This document shows, piece by piece, positions 24,503-33,286 of a stretch of DNA of 64,000 bases; the stretch's first letter is position 1; each line of letters begins with the position of its first letter. The stretch is from Sutcliffiella horikoshii. GTDB lineage: Bacteria > Bacillota > Bacilli > Bacillales > Bacillaceae_I. The translations under genes and the position numbers were made by a program. The DNA is taken from contig KV440964.1 in assembly GCA_001636495.1 (NCBI GenBank), positions 2,682,666 through 2,746,665 on the forward strand. The letters run 5' to 3'. Under the pieces are notes generated by a model that saw only the letters and a program-made list of their open reading frames with translations, searched no databases and had not been told where the DNA came from.

Positions 24503-25279
24503 ATGAAAAAGGAAGAAGAGGGAGAGATACAGGAGCAGTTCGAGGAACCTTCATTTGAGGACTTTCAAATAACTGAGGAAGAAATAGCAGCAAAAGCAAG
24601 GAAAAAACAAAAACGTCAAAAGACAGTAAAGTACATAACATTTGTTATCATTTTGGCACTGTTAGTAAATATATGGGGCCTCTTTCCACGTATAGTGAAT
24701 ATCCCTTCCATACAATTTTTGTTAAAATCCAACGAATTATCAAAAGATAGTAATATACAGGCATGGAAAGAAGCTGTTGTTACGATTAATGGGAACGGAA
24801 GAAAAGGAACTGGTTTTGTTATTGATTCAAGTGGATTAATTGTCACAAACTTTCATGTTATTGATAAAATGAATCTAATACAGATTTCATTCTCAAATGG
24901 AGAGATGTATTCCGCTGAAGTTATCAAGACGAACCCTGATAATGATTTAGCTTTGATGAAGGTGAAGGAGAATAATAATGATTTACCGGCATTACCGTTA
25001 ATTCAAGAACAGATTGACCCGAATCAACCTATATATATAATAGGTAATCCACTTGCACATAATTTTATTGTAAATGAAGGGACTACTGGAGAAATGGTTA
25101 AAACTAACCTAAGTTCAGACGCTATAATTATTAATGCTCCGGTTCATTCCGGGAACAGTGGGAGCCCCGTCATCACATCCGATGGGATTGTGCTAGGTGT
25201 CATATATGCGACAACGAAGGACAACCAGGGACTAGCAATCCCAGCTAAACAAATACTAGAGCTTTTAGACATAGAGTGA
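24503..25279 (+). CDS. Membrane-anchored trypsin-like serine protease (HtrA-related, no PDZ domain)
   Basis: A 258-residue protein. An acidic cytoplasmic tail (residues 1-40), one transmembrane helix (about 42-66, KYITFVIILALLVNIWGLF), and an external S1C protease domain follow. The triad is visible: His in IVTNFHVI, Asp in NPDNDLALMKV, Ser in GNSGSPVI. The protein ends soon after the protease domain, so the PDZ domain of HtrA is absent. The ATG at 24503 is preferred (AAAGGGGTG before it) over one 72 nt upstream. It is divergent from yceI. A TTGTCA-15-TATAAT promoter (24382-24408) overlaps the yceI promoter but has a short spacer. Confidence 0.8.
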   Translation: MKKEEEGEIQEQFEEPSFEDFQITEEEIAAKARKKQKRQKTVKYITFVIILALLVNIWGLFPRIVNIPSIQFLLKSNELSKDSNIQAWKEAVVTINGNGRKGTGFVIDSSGLIVTNFHVIDKMNLIQISFSNGEMYSAEVIKTNPDNDLALMKVKENNNDLPALPLIQEQIDPNQPIYIIGNPLAHNFIVNEGTTGEMVKTNLSSDAIIINAPVHSGNSGSPVITSDGIVLGVIYATTKDNQGLAIPAKQILELLDIE

Positions 25280-25324
25280 ATAAAAATCTAAAGTCTCTAA
25301 ACATACATAGAAGGAGACTTTCTT

Positions 25325-27919
25325 ATGAACAAATTGACCATCATTTATTCCATAGCCTTGGATCAGACTAAATACAAAATTAAAGAGGATATACAACAAT
25401 ACTTTGAAACAAAAGAAGACCTTCCTACCTTCACCGAGTATTTGCAGGACCGCAAGCATTATGTGGAACAAATCTGGTTTAATGTGTGGTTAAACAAGGT
25501 AACAAACGATGTTGCACGAAAAGAGAAGAAACAGGTCTTGAGTGAACGAGGGTTTGAAGTAGAAGGAGTAGATAAGAAAATAATCAACCAATTATTTAAA
25601 AATGAAATGAGGGAATATAATCCCTTTGATGCTCTAGAGTGGCTGAAGACTTCATCCAAAACAAACCCAACAGTTTGGGAAGAGGAGTACATTCAAGCCC
25701 GTAAAAATTTTCAAAAAAGAATGGAAGAAAAACGTTACCAACATAGAATGGAAGAGGCAAGGGACAAGGTCGATCAGGCAGCCCATAAGATAGTAGAAGT
25801 CAATCAAGCGGATTTCTTCCTGTACGTCAGACATTTTGTTGCCAAGAAAGTAAAAGAGGACTTTAAGAAAAATCCTAAATTCGAGGAAACAGATTCATAT
25901 CGTAGAGAGGATGTGTTAAAGGAGGCTGGACCTCTAAGTGCTTCCGATTATCACACTCTAAAGGATTTTTTCAGTGAACTGACCGGGGCTGTTCATCAAA
26001 GCTTTGATTATTATGAGGAATACCTAGAATACGAAACATATTATTTTTATTATGAAAAAAGAATAACGGACTATTTGTTCGGTTTTCTTCCAGGATTAAT
26101 AATGGAGGAACTTCCGGGAGAACTTCTATCGGAATATGAGACCATTACAATGGAAGAATTTACGGTATCCAAACTTAGAAAGTTACTAGCAAACTCCTTT
26201 TATTTATTGGTTAACGATTATATGGATAAACTCCAAGAAGAATTCGTGATGGACCTGCTCCATCTTGCTGAACAACCGTTCGACTTTAAGGCCCATGAGC
26301 AATACCTAGAACAGGATATCAAAGACAGGAAAAGAAAAGAAGAAGAGATACTGGCAGAAATCCGTAGGAAACAAGAAGAAGAGGAAAGGATGCTTGAAGA
26401 CATCTTCGGAAGAGAATATATTCCCTCAACCGGAAGAAGTACTCGGTATGTATTGCATGTAGGGGAAACTAATACGGGTAAGACTTTTCAGGCTCTGCAG
26501 AAGATGAAGGAAGCTAAAAGCGGCCTTTATCTTGCCCCATTGAGACTTTTGGCTTTGGAGGTATACGATACGTTAAATTCCGATGGAGTCCCATGCTCCC
26601 TTAAGACGGGAGAAGAAGAAAAGCTTTCTCCAGGAGCAGCCCACTTCTCCAGTACGGTGGAAATGTTTTATGAAAAAGAATTCTATGAAGTAATTGTCAT
26701 TGATGAAGCACAAATGATTGCAGATAAAGATAGAGGCTTCTCCTGGTATAAAGCAATTACGAAGGCTAATGCAGATGAAGTCCACATAGTCGGAAGCTTC
26801 AGTATGAAGGAAATGGTCCTGCAACTTTTAGGAAATGCTAATATTGAAATAAACGAATATAAAAGGGAAACACCTCTTCAAGTGGAAAACCGTCCTTTCT
26901 CTCTTTCGGATACAAAGAGGGGGGATGCACTTGTCTGCTTCTCCCGTAAACGTGTCCTTGAAACGGCATCCGTTCTTCAAAATAACGGACATCAGGTAAG
27001 CATGATATATGGCAGTATGCCTCCGGAAACAAGGAAAAAGCAAATGCAACGTTTTCTTGAAGGAGAAACTACGGTTATAGTGGCTACGGATGCCATCGGG
27101 ATGGGCTTGAATCTCCCAATCAGAAGAGTTGTCTTTTTGCAAAATGAGAAGTTTGATGGAATAAGAAGAAGGCGCCTGACCTCACAGGAAGTCAAACAAA
27201 TTGCAGGTCGCGCGGGTCGTAAAGGAATGTATGACATCGGGAAGGTGGCTTTTACAGGAGACATAAAAGCAATGGAAAGGTTGTTAGGTGGGGAAGATCG
27301 TCAAGTTCACACCTTTGCCATTGCCCCTACAAGTTCCATTCTTGAACGGTTTCAAAAGTATTCCAACAAACTCGGTGTATTCTTTGAGTTGTGGGATAAA
27401 TTTGAAAGTCCAGTGGGAACGGAAAAGGCGTCACTTGCCGAGGAACAGATACTTTACGAAACAATAGAGGACACCATGATTGAAGCAAGGCTTACGGTCA
27501 ACGATCTATATGGATTTTTACATCTTCCGTTTTCTACAAAAGAACAGACCCTTGTTAACCAATGGAAGCTAACGATGGAAGCTATCGTAACAAGGGAAGA
27601 ATTGCCGGAACCGTTCATGAATAAAGATAGCCTGGAAAATGTGGAGTTATCGTATAAATCTATTGGGCTTCATTTGTTATTTTTATATAGATTGGACAGA
27701 AGGACGGAAGCAGCGTATTGGGAAAAAGTACGTGAATCCTTCAGTGATGAGGTGCACGAACGACTGCAGACAGATGTTAAAATGCTGACGAAACAATGCA
27801 AGAAATGCGGTAAGAAGCTGGATCCAGAGTATAAATATGCAGTGTGTGATGCTTGTCACTTTTCCAAGCTACACAAAAAGCATAAAGATTTTCAAATAAA
27901 AAGACCTTTTAAAAATTGA
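25325..27919 (+). CDS. SUV3-like superfamily 2 RNA/DNA helicase
   Basis: An 864-residue protein. The first about 370 residues are charged, helical and of unknown function. The helicase core then begins with GETNTGKT (Walker A, about 379) and APLRLLALEV (Ia), typical of mitochondrial SUV3. It continues with VIDEAQMI (DEAQ, about 459), VGSFSMKE (III), SRKRV, VATDAIGMGLNLP (V) and QIAGRAGRKG (VI, about 625). A SUV3-type C-terminal helical region and a four-cysteine zinc ribbon (CKKCGKK and CDACHF, about 825-850) close it. It is probably a 3'-to-5' RNA helicase in RNA turnover; no exonuclease lies next to it. The start follows GAAGGAGAC. Confidence 0.85.
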   Translation: MNKLTIIYSIALDQTKYKIKEDIQQYFETKEDLPTFTEYLQDRKHYVEQIWFNVWLNKVTNDVARKEKKQVLSERGFEVEGVDKKIINQLFKNEMREYNPFDALEWLKTSSKTNPTVWEEEYIQARKNFQKRMEEKRYQHRMEEARDKVDQAAHKIVEVNQADFFLYVRHFVAKKVKEDFKKNPKFEETDSYRREDVLKEAGPLSASDYHTLKDFFSELTGAVHQSFDYYEEYLEYETYYFYYEKRITDYLFGFLPGLIMEELPGELLSEYETITMEEFTVSKLRKLLANSFYLLVNDYMDKLQEEFVMDLLHLAEQPFDFKAHEQYLEQDIKDRKRKEEEILAEIRRKQEEEERMLEDIFGREYIPSTGRSTRYVLHVGETNTGKTFQALQKMKEAKSGLYLAPLRLLALEVYDTLNSDGVPCSLKTGEEEKLSPGAAHFSSTVEMFYEKEFYEVIVIDEAQMIADKDRGFSWYKAITKANADEVHIVGSFSMKEMVLQLLGNANIEINEYKRETPLQVENRPFSLSDTKRGDALVCFSRKRVLETASVLQNNGHQVSMIYGSMPPETRKKQMQRFLEGETTVIVATDAIGMGLNLPIRRVVFLQNEKFDGIRRRRLTSQEVKQIAGRAGRKGMYDIGKVAFTGDIKAMERLLGGEDRQVHTFAIAPTSSILERFQKYSNKLGVFFELWDKFESPVGTEKASLAEEQILYETIEDTMIEARLTVNDLYGFLHLPFSTKEQTLVNQWKLTMEAIVTREELPEPFMNKDSLENVELSYKSIGLHLLFLYRLDRRTEAAYWEKVRESFSDEVHERLQTDVKMLTKQCKKCGKKLDPEYKYAVCDACHFSKLHKKHKDFQIKRPFKN

Positions 27920-27944
27920 TTTTTAATCAGATGAAGTAGTAAAA

Positions 27945-27979
27945 AAATGATCCTCGCAACTTTCGGGGATCATTTTTAT
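27945..27979 (+). terminator. Terminator after the SUV3-like helicase
   Basis: A 12-bp stem (AAATGATCCTCG and its complement, one G-U) with a 7-nt loop and a TTTTTATATTTTTT tail. Confidence 0.85.
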
Positions 27980-28050
27980 ATTTTTTGAATGTTTCTTGAA
28001 ATGATTAATACAGTATAAAAAGGAGTCTTTTTGGGGAAGGAGTGTTGATA

Positions 28051-29532
28051 TTGTCTACTTGGATATTACGTGGTGAAGCCAATAATATACAATCAAACAC
28101 CATTTCTTTTCCACTAGATATGTATGAACTGTTTCATATAAATCAAATGAAGGTAGGGGACAAAGTATACTATTGCGATAAAACTGATATTATCTGCATC
28201 TGCCAGGTAAAAACAATTACCCTATATAATCAAATTATCATTACGTTAAATATTGTAGAGCAGGGAGAGCCACTTTCATTAAAGTTTGTAAGGAAGCTTT
28301 GGGGTCTAAGGAATTTGGATATTTTCAAAATAGAGGATATTAAGGTGCTAGCACTTGAAATAGAAGAGGATGAAATTTTAAATTCTTATTGGAATAAACC
28401 TGGATCTGTGGAAGGATTGGTGAAGTATGATTTTTTGGATTTACATTTGTTTTTGTACAGTCGAGTTGCAGAGGTTTGGATAGGAGACATAGAGAAACAA
28501 ATATCCAAATATCATTTCTTCCATGCTTTTAGAAAACAAGAATATTTATCCATTATGACCTGGGAGGATTTCCAGAATTTCAGAGAGCAATTGTCGTTTT
28601 TACAAACAACTCTGCCAATGGAGAGGTTCTTTTCTGAGCAAAAAGCACCGATTGAACAATACAGACAATATTTTTTAGATATTCTTTTTGGAGAAGATAC
28701 TATTGATAAACGTTTGGACAGTTTCTACAAGGATCCTGTACGAAGGTTGATCGGTTTTGGTCATAAAGAAATCGGTGAATTAATTCATTATCTTTTCCCG
28801 AATTTCTTTTGTCGATTTACTCATAAAGAGATAGTGGCAGTAGAAAGACTGTTTAAAGAAACACTTTTGAAAAGTACATATAATACCATTGGTTCTAAAG
28901 TTTATCATTATCAAAAATTAATCAACGAAAGCTATTTATTAAATAAGTATATTAACATTGTAGGTAGAAAGACGGAATTACCGATCTATTATGAAATTAA
29001 CTGTTTTTTACAATATATATACGATACACATTCTGAAAGTGAAAATGGTGACAAAGAAGAAACGTCCGAGGCGAAAGAGAATAAGAAGTATTGGATTTAC
29101 ACTATTCAAAATGGAATGGATACCAATTCTTTTTTTGAAGAAGGGATGCTTACTTTTAATCACGGGAAGCTGGGGAATATTAGAAACTATTCATCTCGAA
29201 AAGAAATCTGGGATAGTTACCGGCAGATTTATAGCGCGACCAAAGTTCCTTATTTAGAAACTTCTGCTTTATATCAATTTTGTCATGAGATGGATGAGGG
29301 TGATTATGTTTTTGTTAAGAATGATAAAGAGCAGATCGTTGGCTTAGGCCGAGTGTGCTCACCTTACATGTTTCCTAAATTCCCTAACTCTCCGTCCTTC
29401 AGAAAAATAGAATGGATTCGCACTGGAAGCTGGACTGTAAATGGGATGCTGTTCTCTAGAAAGACACTTGTCAATATTACAGCTAAACAAATCTCATTAT
29501 CCTATTTGCTCGATATCATTCCTGAAAGGTAA
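28051..29532 (+). CDS. Protein with two predicted PUA/EVE-superfamily reader domains and no catalytic domain
   Basis: A 493-residue, AT-rich, aromatic-rich cytoplasmic protein. The N-terminal about 100 residues (STWILRGEANN, then VGDKVYYCDKT and ICQVKTI) read like an EVE/PUA-type fold. The middle (about 110-330) is helical with no known motif. The C-terminal about 150 residues follow the pattern of the modified-base-sensing N-terminal domain of McrB-like restriction proteins. They run from YWIYTIQNGMD to EGMLTFNHGKLGNIRNYSS, then ALYQFCHEMDEGDYVFVK, VGLGRVCSPY and FRKIEWIRTGSW. No GTPase, AAA or nuclease motif is present. AAGGAG lies 8 nt before the TTG at 28051, better spaced than the GTG at 28042. 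Binding of modified nucleic acid is inferred, not shown. Confidence 0.55.
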   Translation: MSTWILRGEANNIQSNTISFPLDMYELFHINQMKVGDKVYYCDKTDIICICQVKTITLYNQIIITLNIVEQGEPLSLKFVRKLWGLRNLDIFKIEDIKVLALEIEEDEILNSYWNKPGSVEGLVKYDFLDLHLFLYSRVAEVWIGDIEKQISKYHFFHAFRKQEYLSIMTWEDFQNFREQLSFLQTTLPMERFFSEQKAPIEQYRQYFLDILFGEDTIDKRLDSFYKDPVRRLIGFGHKEIGELIHYLFPNFFCRFTHKEIVAVERLFKETLLKSTYNTIGSKVYHYQKLINESYLLNKYINIVGRKTELPIYYEINCFLQYIYDTHSESENGDKEETSEAKENKKYWIYTIQNGMDTNSFFEEGMLTFNHGKLGNIRNYSSRKEIWDSYRQIYSATKVPYLETSALYQFCHEMDEGDYVFVKNDKEQIVGLGRVCSPYMFPKFPNSPSFRKIEWIRTGSWTVNGMLFSRKTLVNITAKQISLSYLLDIIPER

Positions 29533-29534
29533 TA

Positions 29535-29570
29535 AAGCACCTCACAAATTTACAGTGAGGTGCTTCTTGT
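29535..29570. terminator. Bidirectional terminator
   Basis: AAGCACCTCAC pairs perfectly with GTGAGGTGCTT around a 9-nt loop. It serves the reader-domain gene on plus and overlaps the end of the SGNH gene on minus. Confidence 0.85.
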
Positions 29571-30925
29571 TATTGAAATCTAGTTTTTCTTCTGAGAATC
29601 AGTACAATTGACATGTATGAAAGACCAACAAACAGTAAGCCCGCTCCCCAAACTAAGTAGTTATAAGAAGTTGTAGCTGTATTCGGAAGTTTATTTCCAC
29701 TCTTAGCCACTTTCTTCTTTTCTACCGGTTGTTTCGTTTCAACTTTTTTTACAGGTGGAGGAGGAGTGTTATCTTCTTCTTCAACTGGAGGTGATTCTTC
29801 CGCAGGAGGCTCCTCTTCGACAGGCGGTTCTTCTTCTGCAGGAGGCTCAACAGGCGGAACAATATTTGTAATATCTATTTTCTCTAAAGCATAGATTTGT
29901 TGGTTATTGAGAGCTAAAACTGTATATATCCCGTTATCAGTTACTTCAAAAGAGAATGTTTCAAGGATATCATTTCCCCCTTCACTAAAATCAGAAAGGT
30001 CTCTATCGCCTTGTAACCAGAATAGCAGTTGAACATCATCCTTATTTTCGGTTTCAATATTAACAGTAACTGGCCCTTCTGTCTCTTCAGTAGTAGATAC
30101 AGAAACCTTTATTTCAAAAACAGGTTGGGGTTCTGGTGCTGGCAGTAACTCAACTAGTTTTTCTGTCGTTACAGCCGCCAATGCAGCATGTCCCTTTGGA
30201 GTAGGATGAATATCCATCGGGTAAACATAAGTACTCTGGTTACCTTCGAATACTGTATAGGCATCAATGATGAAGACACCTATGCTCGATAGCTCCTCTG
30301 ACTGAGAAGCCATGTTTACGTTGACAGCTGCAGCAATTTGTCCTCCCACATCATTTAGAAAGTACCCAAAAGGACTAACTTCTTGGTCCACTGCTGGGAA
30401 TGGATTATATATATTATAGATGAAAATTGGTGCTTCTGACTTTGATCTTATAGTTGCAAAAATGGTAGATAGGTTTTTTGCTAAGTCTTGACTTGCTTGT
30501 AAAGCACTAGCCTGCATCTGCGCTAGTTGAACTGGGTCAGTAACAGGAGTTTGCCTTTCTACTATCTCACTAAAACCAATTGCTTGTAAGATATCATTAC
30601 TGCCTATGTTTATTGTTATAAGATCCGCATTTTCTACTTCTGTTAATACTTTAGCATCAATGCTACTTAATAAAGCACTGGATGTAGCTCCTGGAACACT
30701 TAAATTAACAACTTCTTGATTACCTCCCAGTATTAAGTTAGGGAAGGCAATTGGAGATGGAAATGAGTTGGGTTCTTTCGGAACGTACCCGAAGGAAATG
30801 GAATCCCCTAGAGATACAATCTTAGCCTTAGGATCAGATACTTCTTCTGCAGAAACAAAGTTGGAGTCGAAAAGGTTAAAAACGAGCAACACAGCAAACA
30901 AAAATGACAGGTGTTTCAGCTTCAA
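29570..30925 (-). CDS. Sortase-anchored SGNH/GDSL hydrolase (LPNTA)
   Basis: A 451-residue surface enzyme. Signal peptide about 1-27. The SGNH catalytic blocks are SLGDSISFG (Ser, about 42), a Gly in the LSVPGATS segment, NIGSND (Asn, about 107) and DIHPTPKGH (Asp and His, about 238-246). A Pro/Glu-rich spacer (about 355-395) follows. The C-terminus is a sorting signal: LPNTA (about 413), a hydrophobic helix and RRKTRFQ. LPNTA suits class D-type sortases rather than the usual LPXTG enzyme; none is in the window. It is probably an esterase or lipase on the cell wall. AAGGGGGA lies 8 nt before the TTG at 30925. The upstream interval to 31191 holds the cstA control region. Confidence 0.85.
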   Translation of the reverse strand: MKLKHLSFLFAVLLVFNLFDSNFVSAEEVSDPKAKIVSLGDSISFGYVPKEPNSFPSPIAFPNLILGGNQEVVNLSVPGATSSALLSSIDAKVLTEVENADLITINIGSNDILQAIGFSEIVERQTPVTDPVQLAQMQASALQASQDLAKNLSTIFATIRSKSEAPIFIYNIYNPFPAVDQEVSPFGYFLNDVGGQIAAAVNVNMASQSEELSSIGVFIIDAYTVFEGNQSTYVYPMDIHPTPKGHAALAAVTTEKLVELLPAPEPQPVFEIKVSVSTTEETEGPVTVNIETENKDDVQLLFWLQGDRDLSDFSEGGNDILETFSFEVTDNGIYTVLALNNQQIYALEKIDITNIVPPVEPPAEEEPPVEEEPPAEESPPVEEEDNTPPPPVKKVETKQPVEKKKVAKSGNKLPNTATTSYNYLVWGAGLLFVGLSYMSIVLILRRKTRFQ

Positions 30926-31128
30926 CAAAAAATCCCCCTTGATTGGTTATGTATTCATATAAAATTACATGAATCTTCCACATTATAAGACTATTTGTCG
31001 GAATCTTCAATAAAAATTAGTTCTTACGACATACTTAGTGATTAACCGACAAAGTACTACTATCCTCCTGATTTAAGACCTACTATTAAAAGTTACGTGT
31101 ATTTAGTATGAATTTTCAGATATTAATA

Positions 31129-31145
31129 TTGACAACGCTTACATT
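31129..31145 (+). promoter_or_regulatory. cre (CcpA) site before cstA
   Basis: TTGACAACGCTTACATT matches the cre consensus with one mismatch. Its first six bases are a perfect -35 hexamer; a weak TACTCT stands 17 bp later. CcpA bound here would block RNA polymerase, in agreement with catabolite repression known for cstA in B. subtilis. Confidence 0.65.
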
Positions 31146-31191
31146 GATTAGTACTCTTTTCTTGTATACATAGAAAGAGGGAGGAGTTAGG

Positions 31192-32934
31192 GTGAATTCT
31201 GTATGGTTGGCTGTTATCGGAATTATTGTATTTGCTTTAGGCTATCGTTATTATTCAAAATTCATTGCAGAAAAGATTTACCGCCTGGATCCTGATTATG
31301 TAACACCTGCCCACAAGTATAACGATGGGGTGGATTTTGTACCGACAAAAAAAGTGGTTCTTTGGGGACATCATTTCTCCTCTGTTGCAGGAGCATCCCC
31401 TATATTAGGTCCTGCAATTGCACTTTATTGGGGATGGGGGCCAGCATTCCTTTGGGTCATACTTGGTACCGTGTTTGCTGCTGGCGTTCATGATTTTGGG
31501 ACACTGGTGCTTTCGGTCCGTAACAAAGGACAATCTATCGGTACATTGACTGACCGCTTAATCGGCAAGCGTGCAAAAATGCTATTTTTATTTATCATTT
31601 TAATTTTAGTTCTCATGGTCAACGCCGTGTTCGCATGGGTTATCTCGAACCTGTTCATTCAGTTTCCTGCAGCGGTATTGCCAATTTTCATCGAAATTCC
31701 AATTGCAATCTGGATCGGCTATGCCGTTTATAAAAGAAAAGCAAAAATGCTCCTTCCATCCTTGATTGCCTTAGCAGTTATGTATGGGACAGCGGTATTG
31801 ACAAGTAAGGTGCAGTTCTTGCAAATCGATTTGGTCCGTTATTTCGGTGGAGCGGATAACACAGTTATCTTCGGGTTGGATGGAGTATCGATGTCCTTCT
31901 TCGTCTGGATAGTGATATTGCTGATTTACTGCTATATAGCATCTACATTACCAGTATGGAAGCTACTTCAACCGCGTGACTATATCAATTCCCACCAATT
32001 GGTTGTAGGTTTATTGATGCTTTATGCCGGGTTGCTTGTACTTCGCCCTGAACTTACGGCTCCAATGACAAATGAAGTGAGCGATGTTTCCTGGTTCCCG
32101 TTGCTTTTCATTACTATAGCTTATGGTGCCATTTCAGGATTCCACGGACTTGTCGCATCGGGGACTACCTCGAAGCAGTTGGATAAAGAAACAGATGCAC
32201 GTTTTGTAGGTTATTTAGGGTCTGTCGGAGAAGGGGTTCTTGCACTGATCTCCATTATCGCAGTAGCGACATTATTCGCCAATGCAGGTGATTTCAGAGC
32301 AGCCTATTCTGACTTCGGAGCAGCAAGTCTAGGTGGTATGTCCAACTTTATCAACGGTGCTGCCCAGCTTGCTACGGGTATCGCGATACCCGCTGATATT
32401 GCCAGAACTATCGTTACGGTCATTGTTGTTAGTTTTGCGGCAACAAGCTTGGATACCTCTCTACGATTAATGCGTTACATCATCGCGGAAATCGGAAGTG
32501 AATACAATTTCAAGCCGTTGACAAAAATGCATGTGGCAACCTCTGTAGCTGTGGTATCAAGTGCTGCATTGGTTTTAATACCTAAAGGTCCGAACGGGTT
32601 CGGGTCAGGTGGTTACTTGCTCTGGCCGCTATTCGGTACAAGTAATCAGCTATTGGCGGGTGTCAGCCTACTGTTAATCTCCGTATGGTTGAAGAAGCAA
32701 GGAAGGAATTTCTTCTATACATTTGTGCCGATGGTATTCGTATTCTCCATGACGCTTTATGCCATGTTTGTTCAAGTGGTATTCCAATGGTCAGGACTTG
32801 GGGAAACAGACGCGAACATGCTTCTATTCATTCTAGGTGGAATCATCTTCGTGTTCGCATTTTGGATCATACTCGAGGCGTTCAGAGTATTTTTCAAAAG
32901 TGACAAGTCTCCTCCAATAGATCGATCCATGTAA
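31192..32934 (+). CDS. cstA: CstA-family transporter (pyruvate/peptide uptake)
   Basis: A 580-residue polytopic membrane protein of the carbon starvation family. Marks are YRYYSKFIAEKIYRLD at the first loop, VLWGHHFSSVAGASPILGPAIA, AAGVHDFG, SGFHGLVASGTTSKQL, and the C-terminal LWPLFGTSNQLLAG. Relatives take up pyruvate (BtsT, CstA) or peptides when preferred carbon is scarce. The GTG start follows GGGAGGAG. It is controlled by the overlapping cre site and ends with a strong terminator. No two-component lytS/lytT-type regulator is adjacent. Confidence 0.92.
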   Translation: MNSVWLAVIGIIVFALGYRYYSKFIAEKIYRLDPDYVTPAHKYNDGVDFVPTKKVVLWGHHFSSVAGASPILGPAIALYWGWGPAFLWVILGTVFAAGVHDFGTLVLSVRNKGQSIGTLTDRLIGKRAKMLFLFIILILVLMVNAVFAWVISNLFIQFPAAVLPIFIEIPIAIWIGYAVYKRKAKMLLPSLIALAVMYGTAVLTSKVQFLQIDLVRYFGGADNTVIFGLDGVSMSFFVWIVILLIYCYIASTLPVWKLLQPRDYINSHQLVVGLLMLYAGLLVLRPELTAPMTNEVSDVSWFPLLFITIAYGAISGFHGLVASGTTSKQLDKETDARFVGYLGSVGEGVLALISIIAVATLFANAGDFRAAYSDFGAASLGGMSNFINGAAQLATGIAIPADIARTIVTVIVVSFAATSLDTSLRLMRYIIAEIGSEYNFKPLTKMHVATSVAVVSSAALVLIPKGPNGFGSGGYLLWPLFGTSNQLLAGVSLLLISVWLKKQGRNFFYTFVPMVFVFSMTLYAMFVQVVFQWSGLGETDANMLLFILGGIIFVFAFWIILEAFRVFFKSDKSPPIDRSM

Positions 32935-32937
32935 GCT

Positions 32938-32979
32938 AAAAAGAGAGGATGAAGCATTTTGCAGCATCCTCTCTTTTTT
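32938..32979 (+). terminator. Terminator after cstA
   Basis: AAGAGAGGATG pairs with CATCCTCTCTT around a 13-nt loop that folds further, with a T tract after. Confidence 0.85.
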
Positions 32980-33008
32980 AACAACGGAAAGTAGAAAGGA
33001 GTTACCAA

Positions 33009-33272
33009 ATGGATATCCTGGAAAAATTCAAAAAAGTCATAGATATCTATGATGAAATATTACAACAGCCTCATAGAACTGAAATTGCAAGAGAGCTTAG
33101 AGATGAAGAGGACCTTTTCACCTTACTCTGCTTTTCAGAAATGCTGGGACTACCAAATCCTGCATTCTACTATACCTTGGAGCTATATCCATTTGTCATC
33201 GAACGCTTTCATGACTGGCATCTCCGAATGGGAATGGAAAAATCACCGCTAAATGGAATACGTTGCTGTTAG
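33009..33272 (+). CDS. Small protein ending in Cys-Cys (cory-CC-star-like)
   Basis: An 87-residue, helical, acidic protein with no signal peptide. The C-terminus is RCC directly before the stop. This, with the following ArsA-type ATPase, fits the family that annotation pipelines call cory-CC-star. Function unknown. The end CC could bind metal, form a mixed disulfide or be a lipid or carrier attachment point. AGAAAGGAG precedes the ATG. The ATPase starts 15 nt downstream, so the two are co-transcribed and probably act together. Confidence 0.65.
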   Translation: MDILEKFKKVIDIYDEILQQPHRTEIARELRDEEDLFTLLCFSEMLGLPNPAFYYTLELYPFVIERFHDWHLRMGMEKSPLNGIRCC

Positions 33273-33286
33273 GAGGGGAGTAATGA

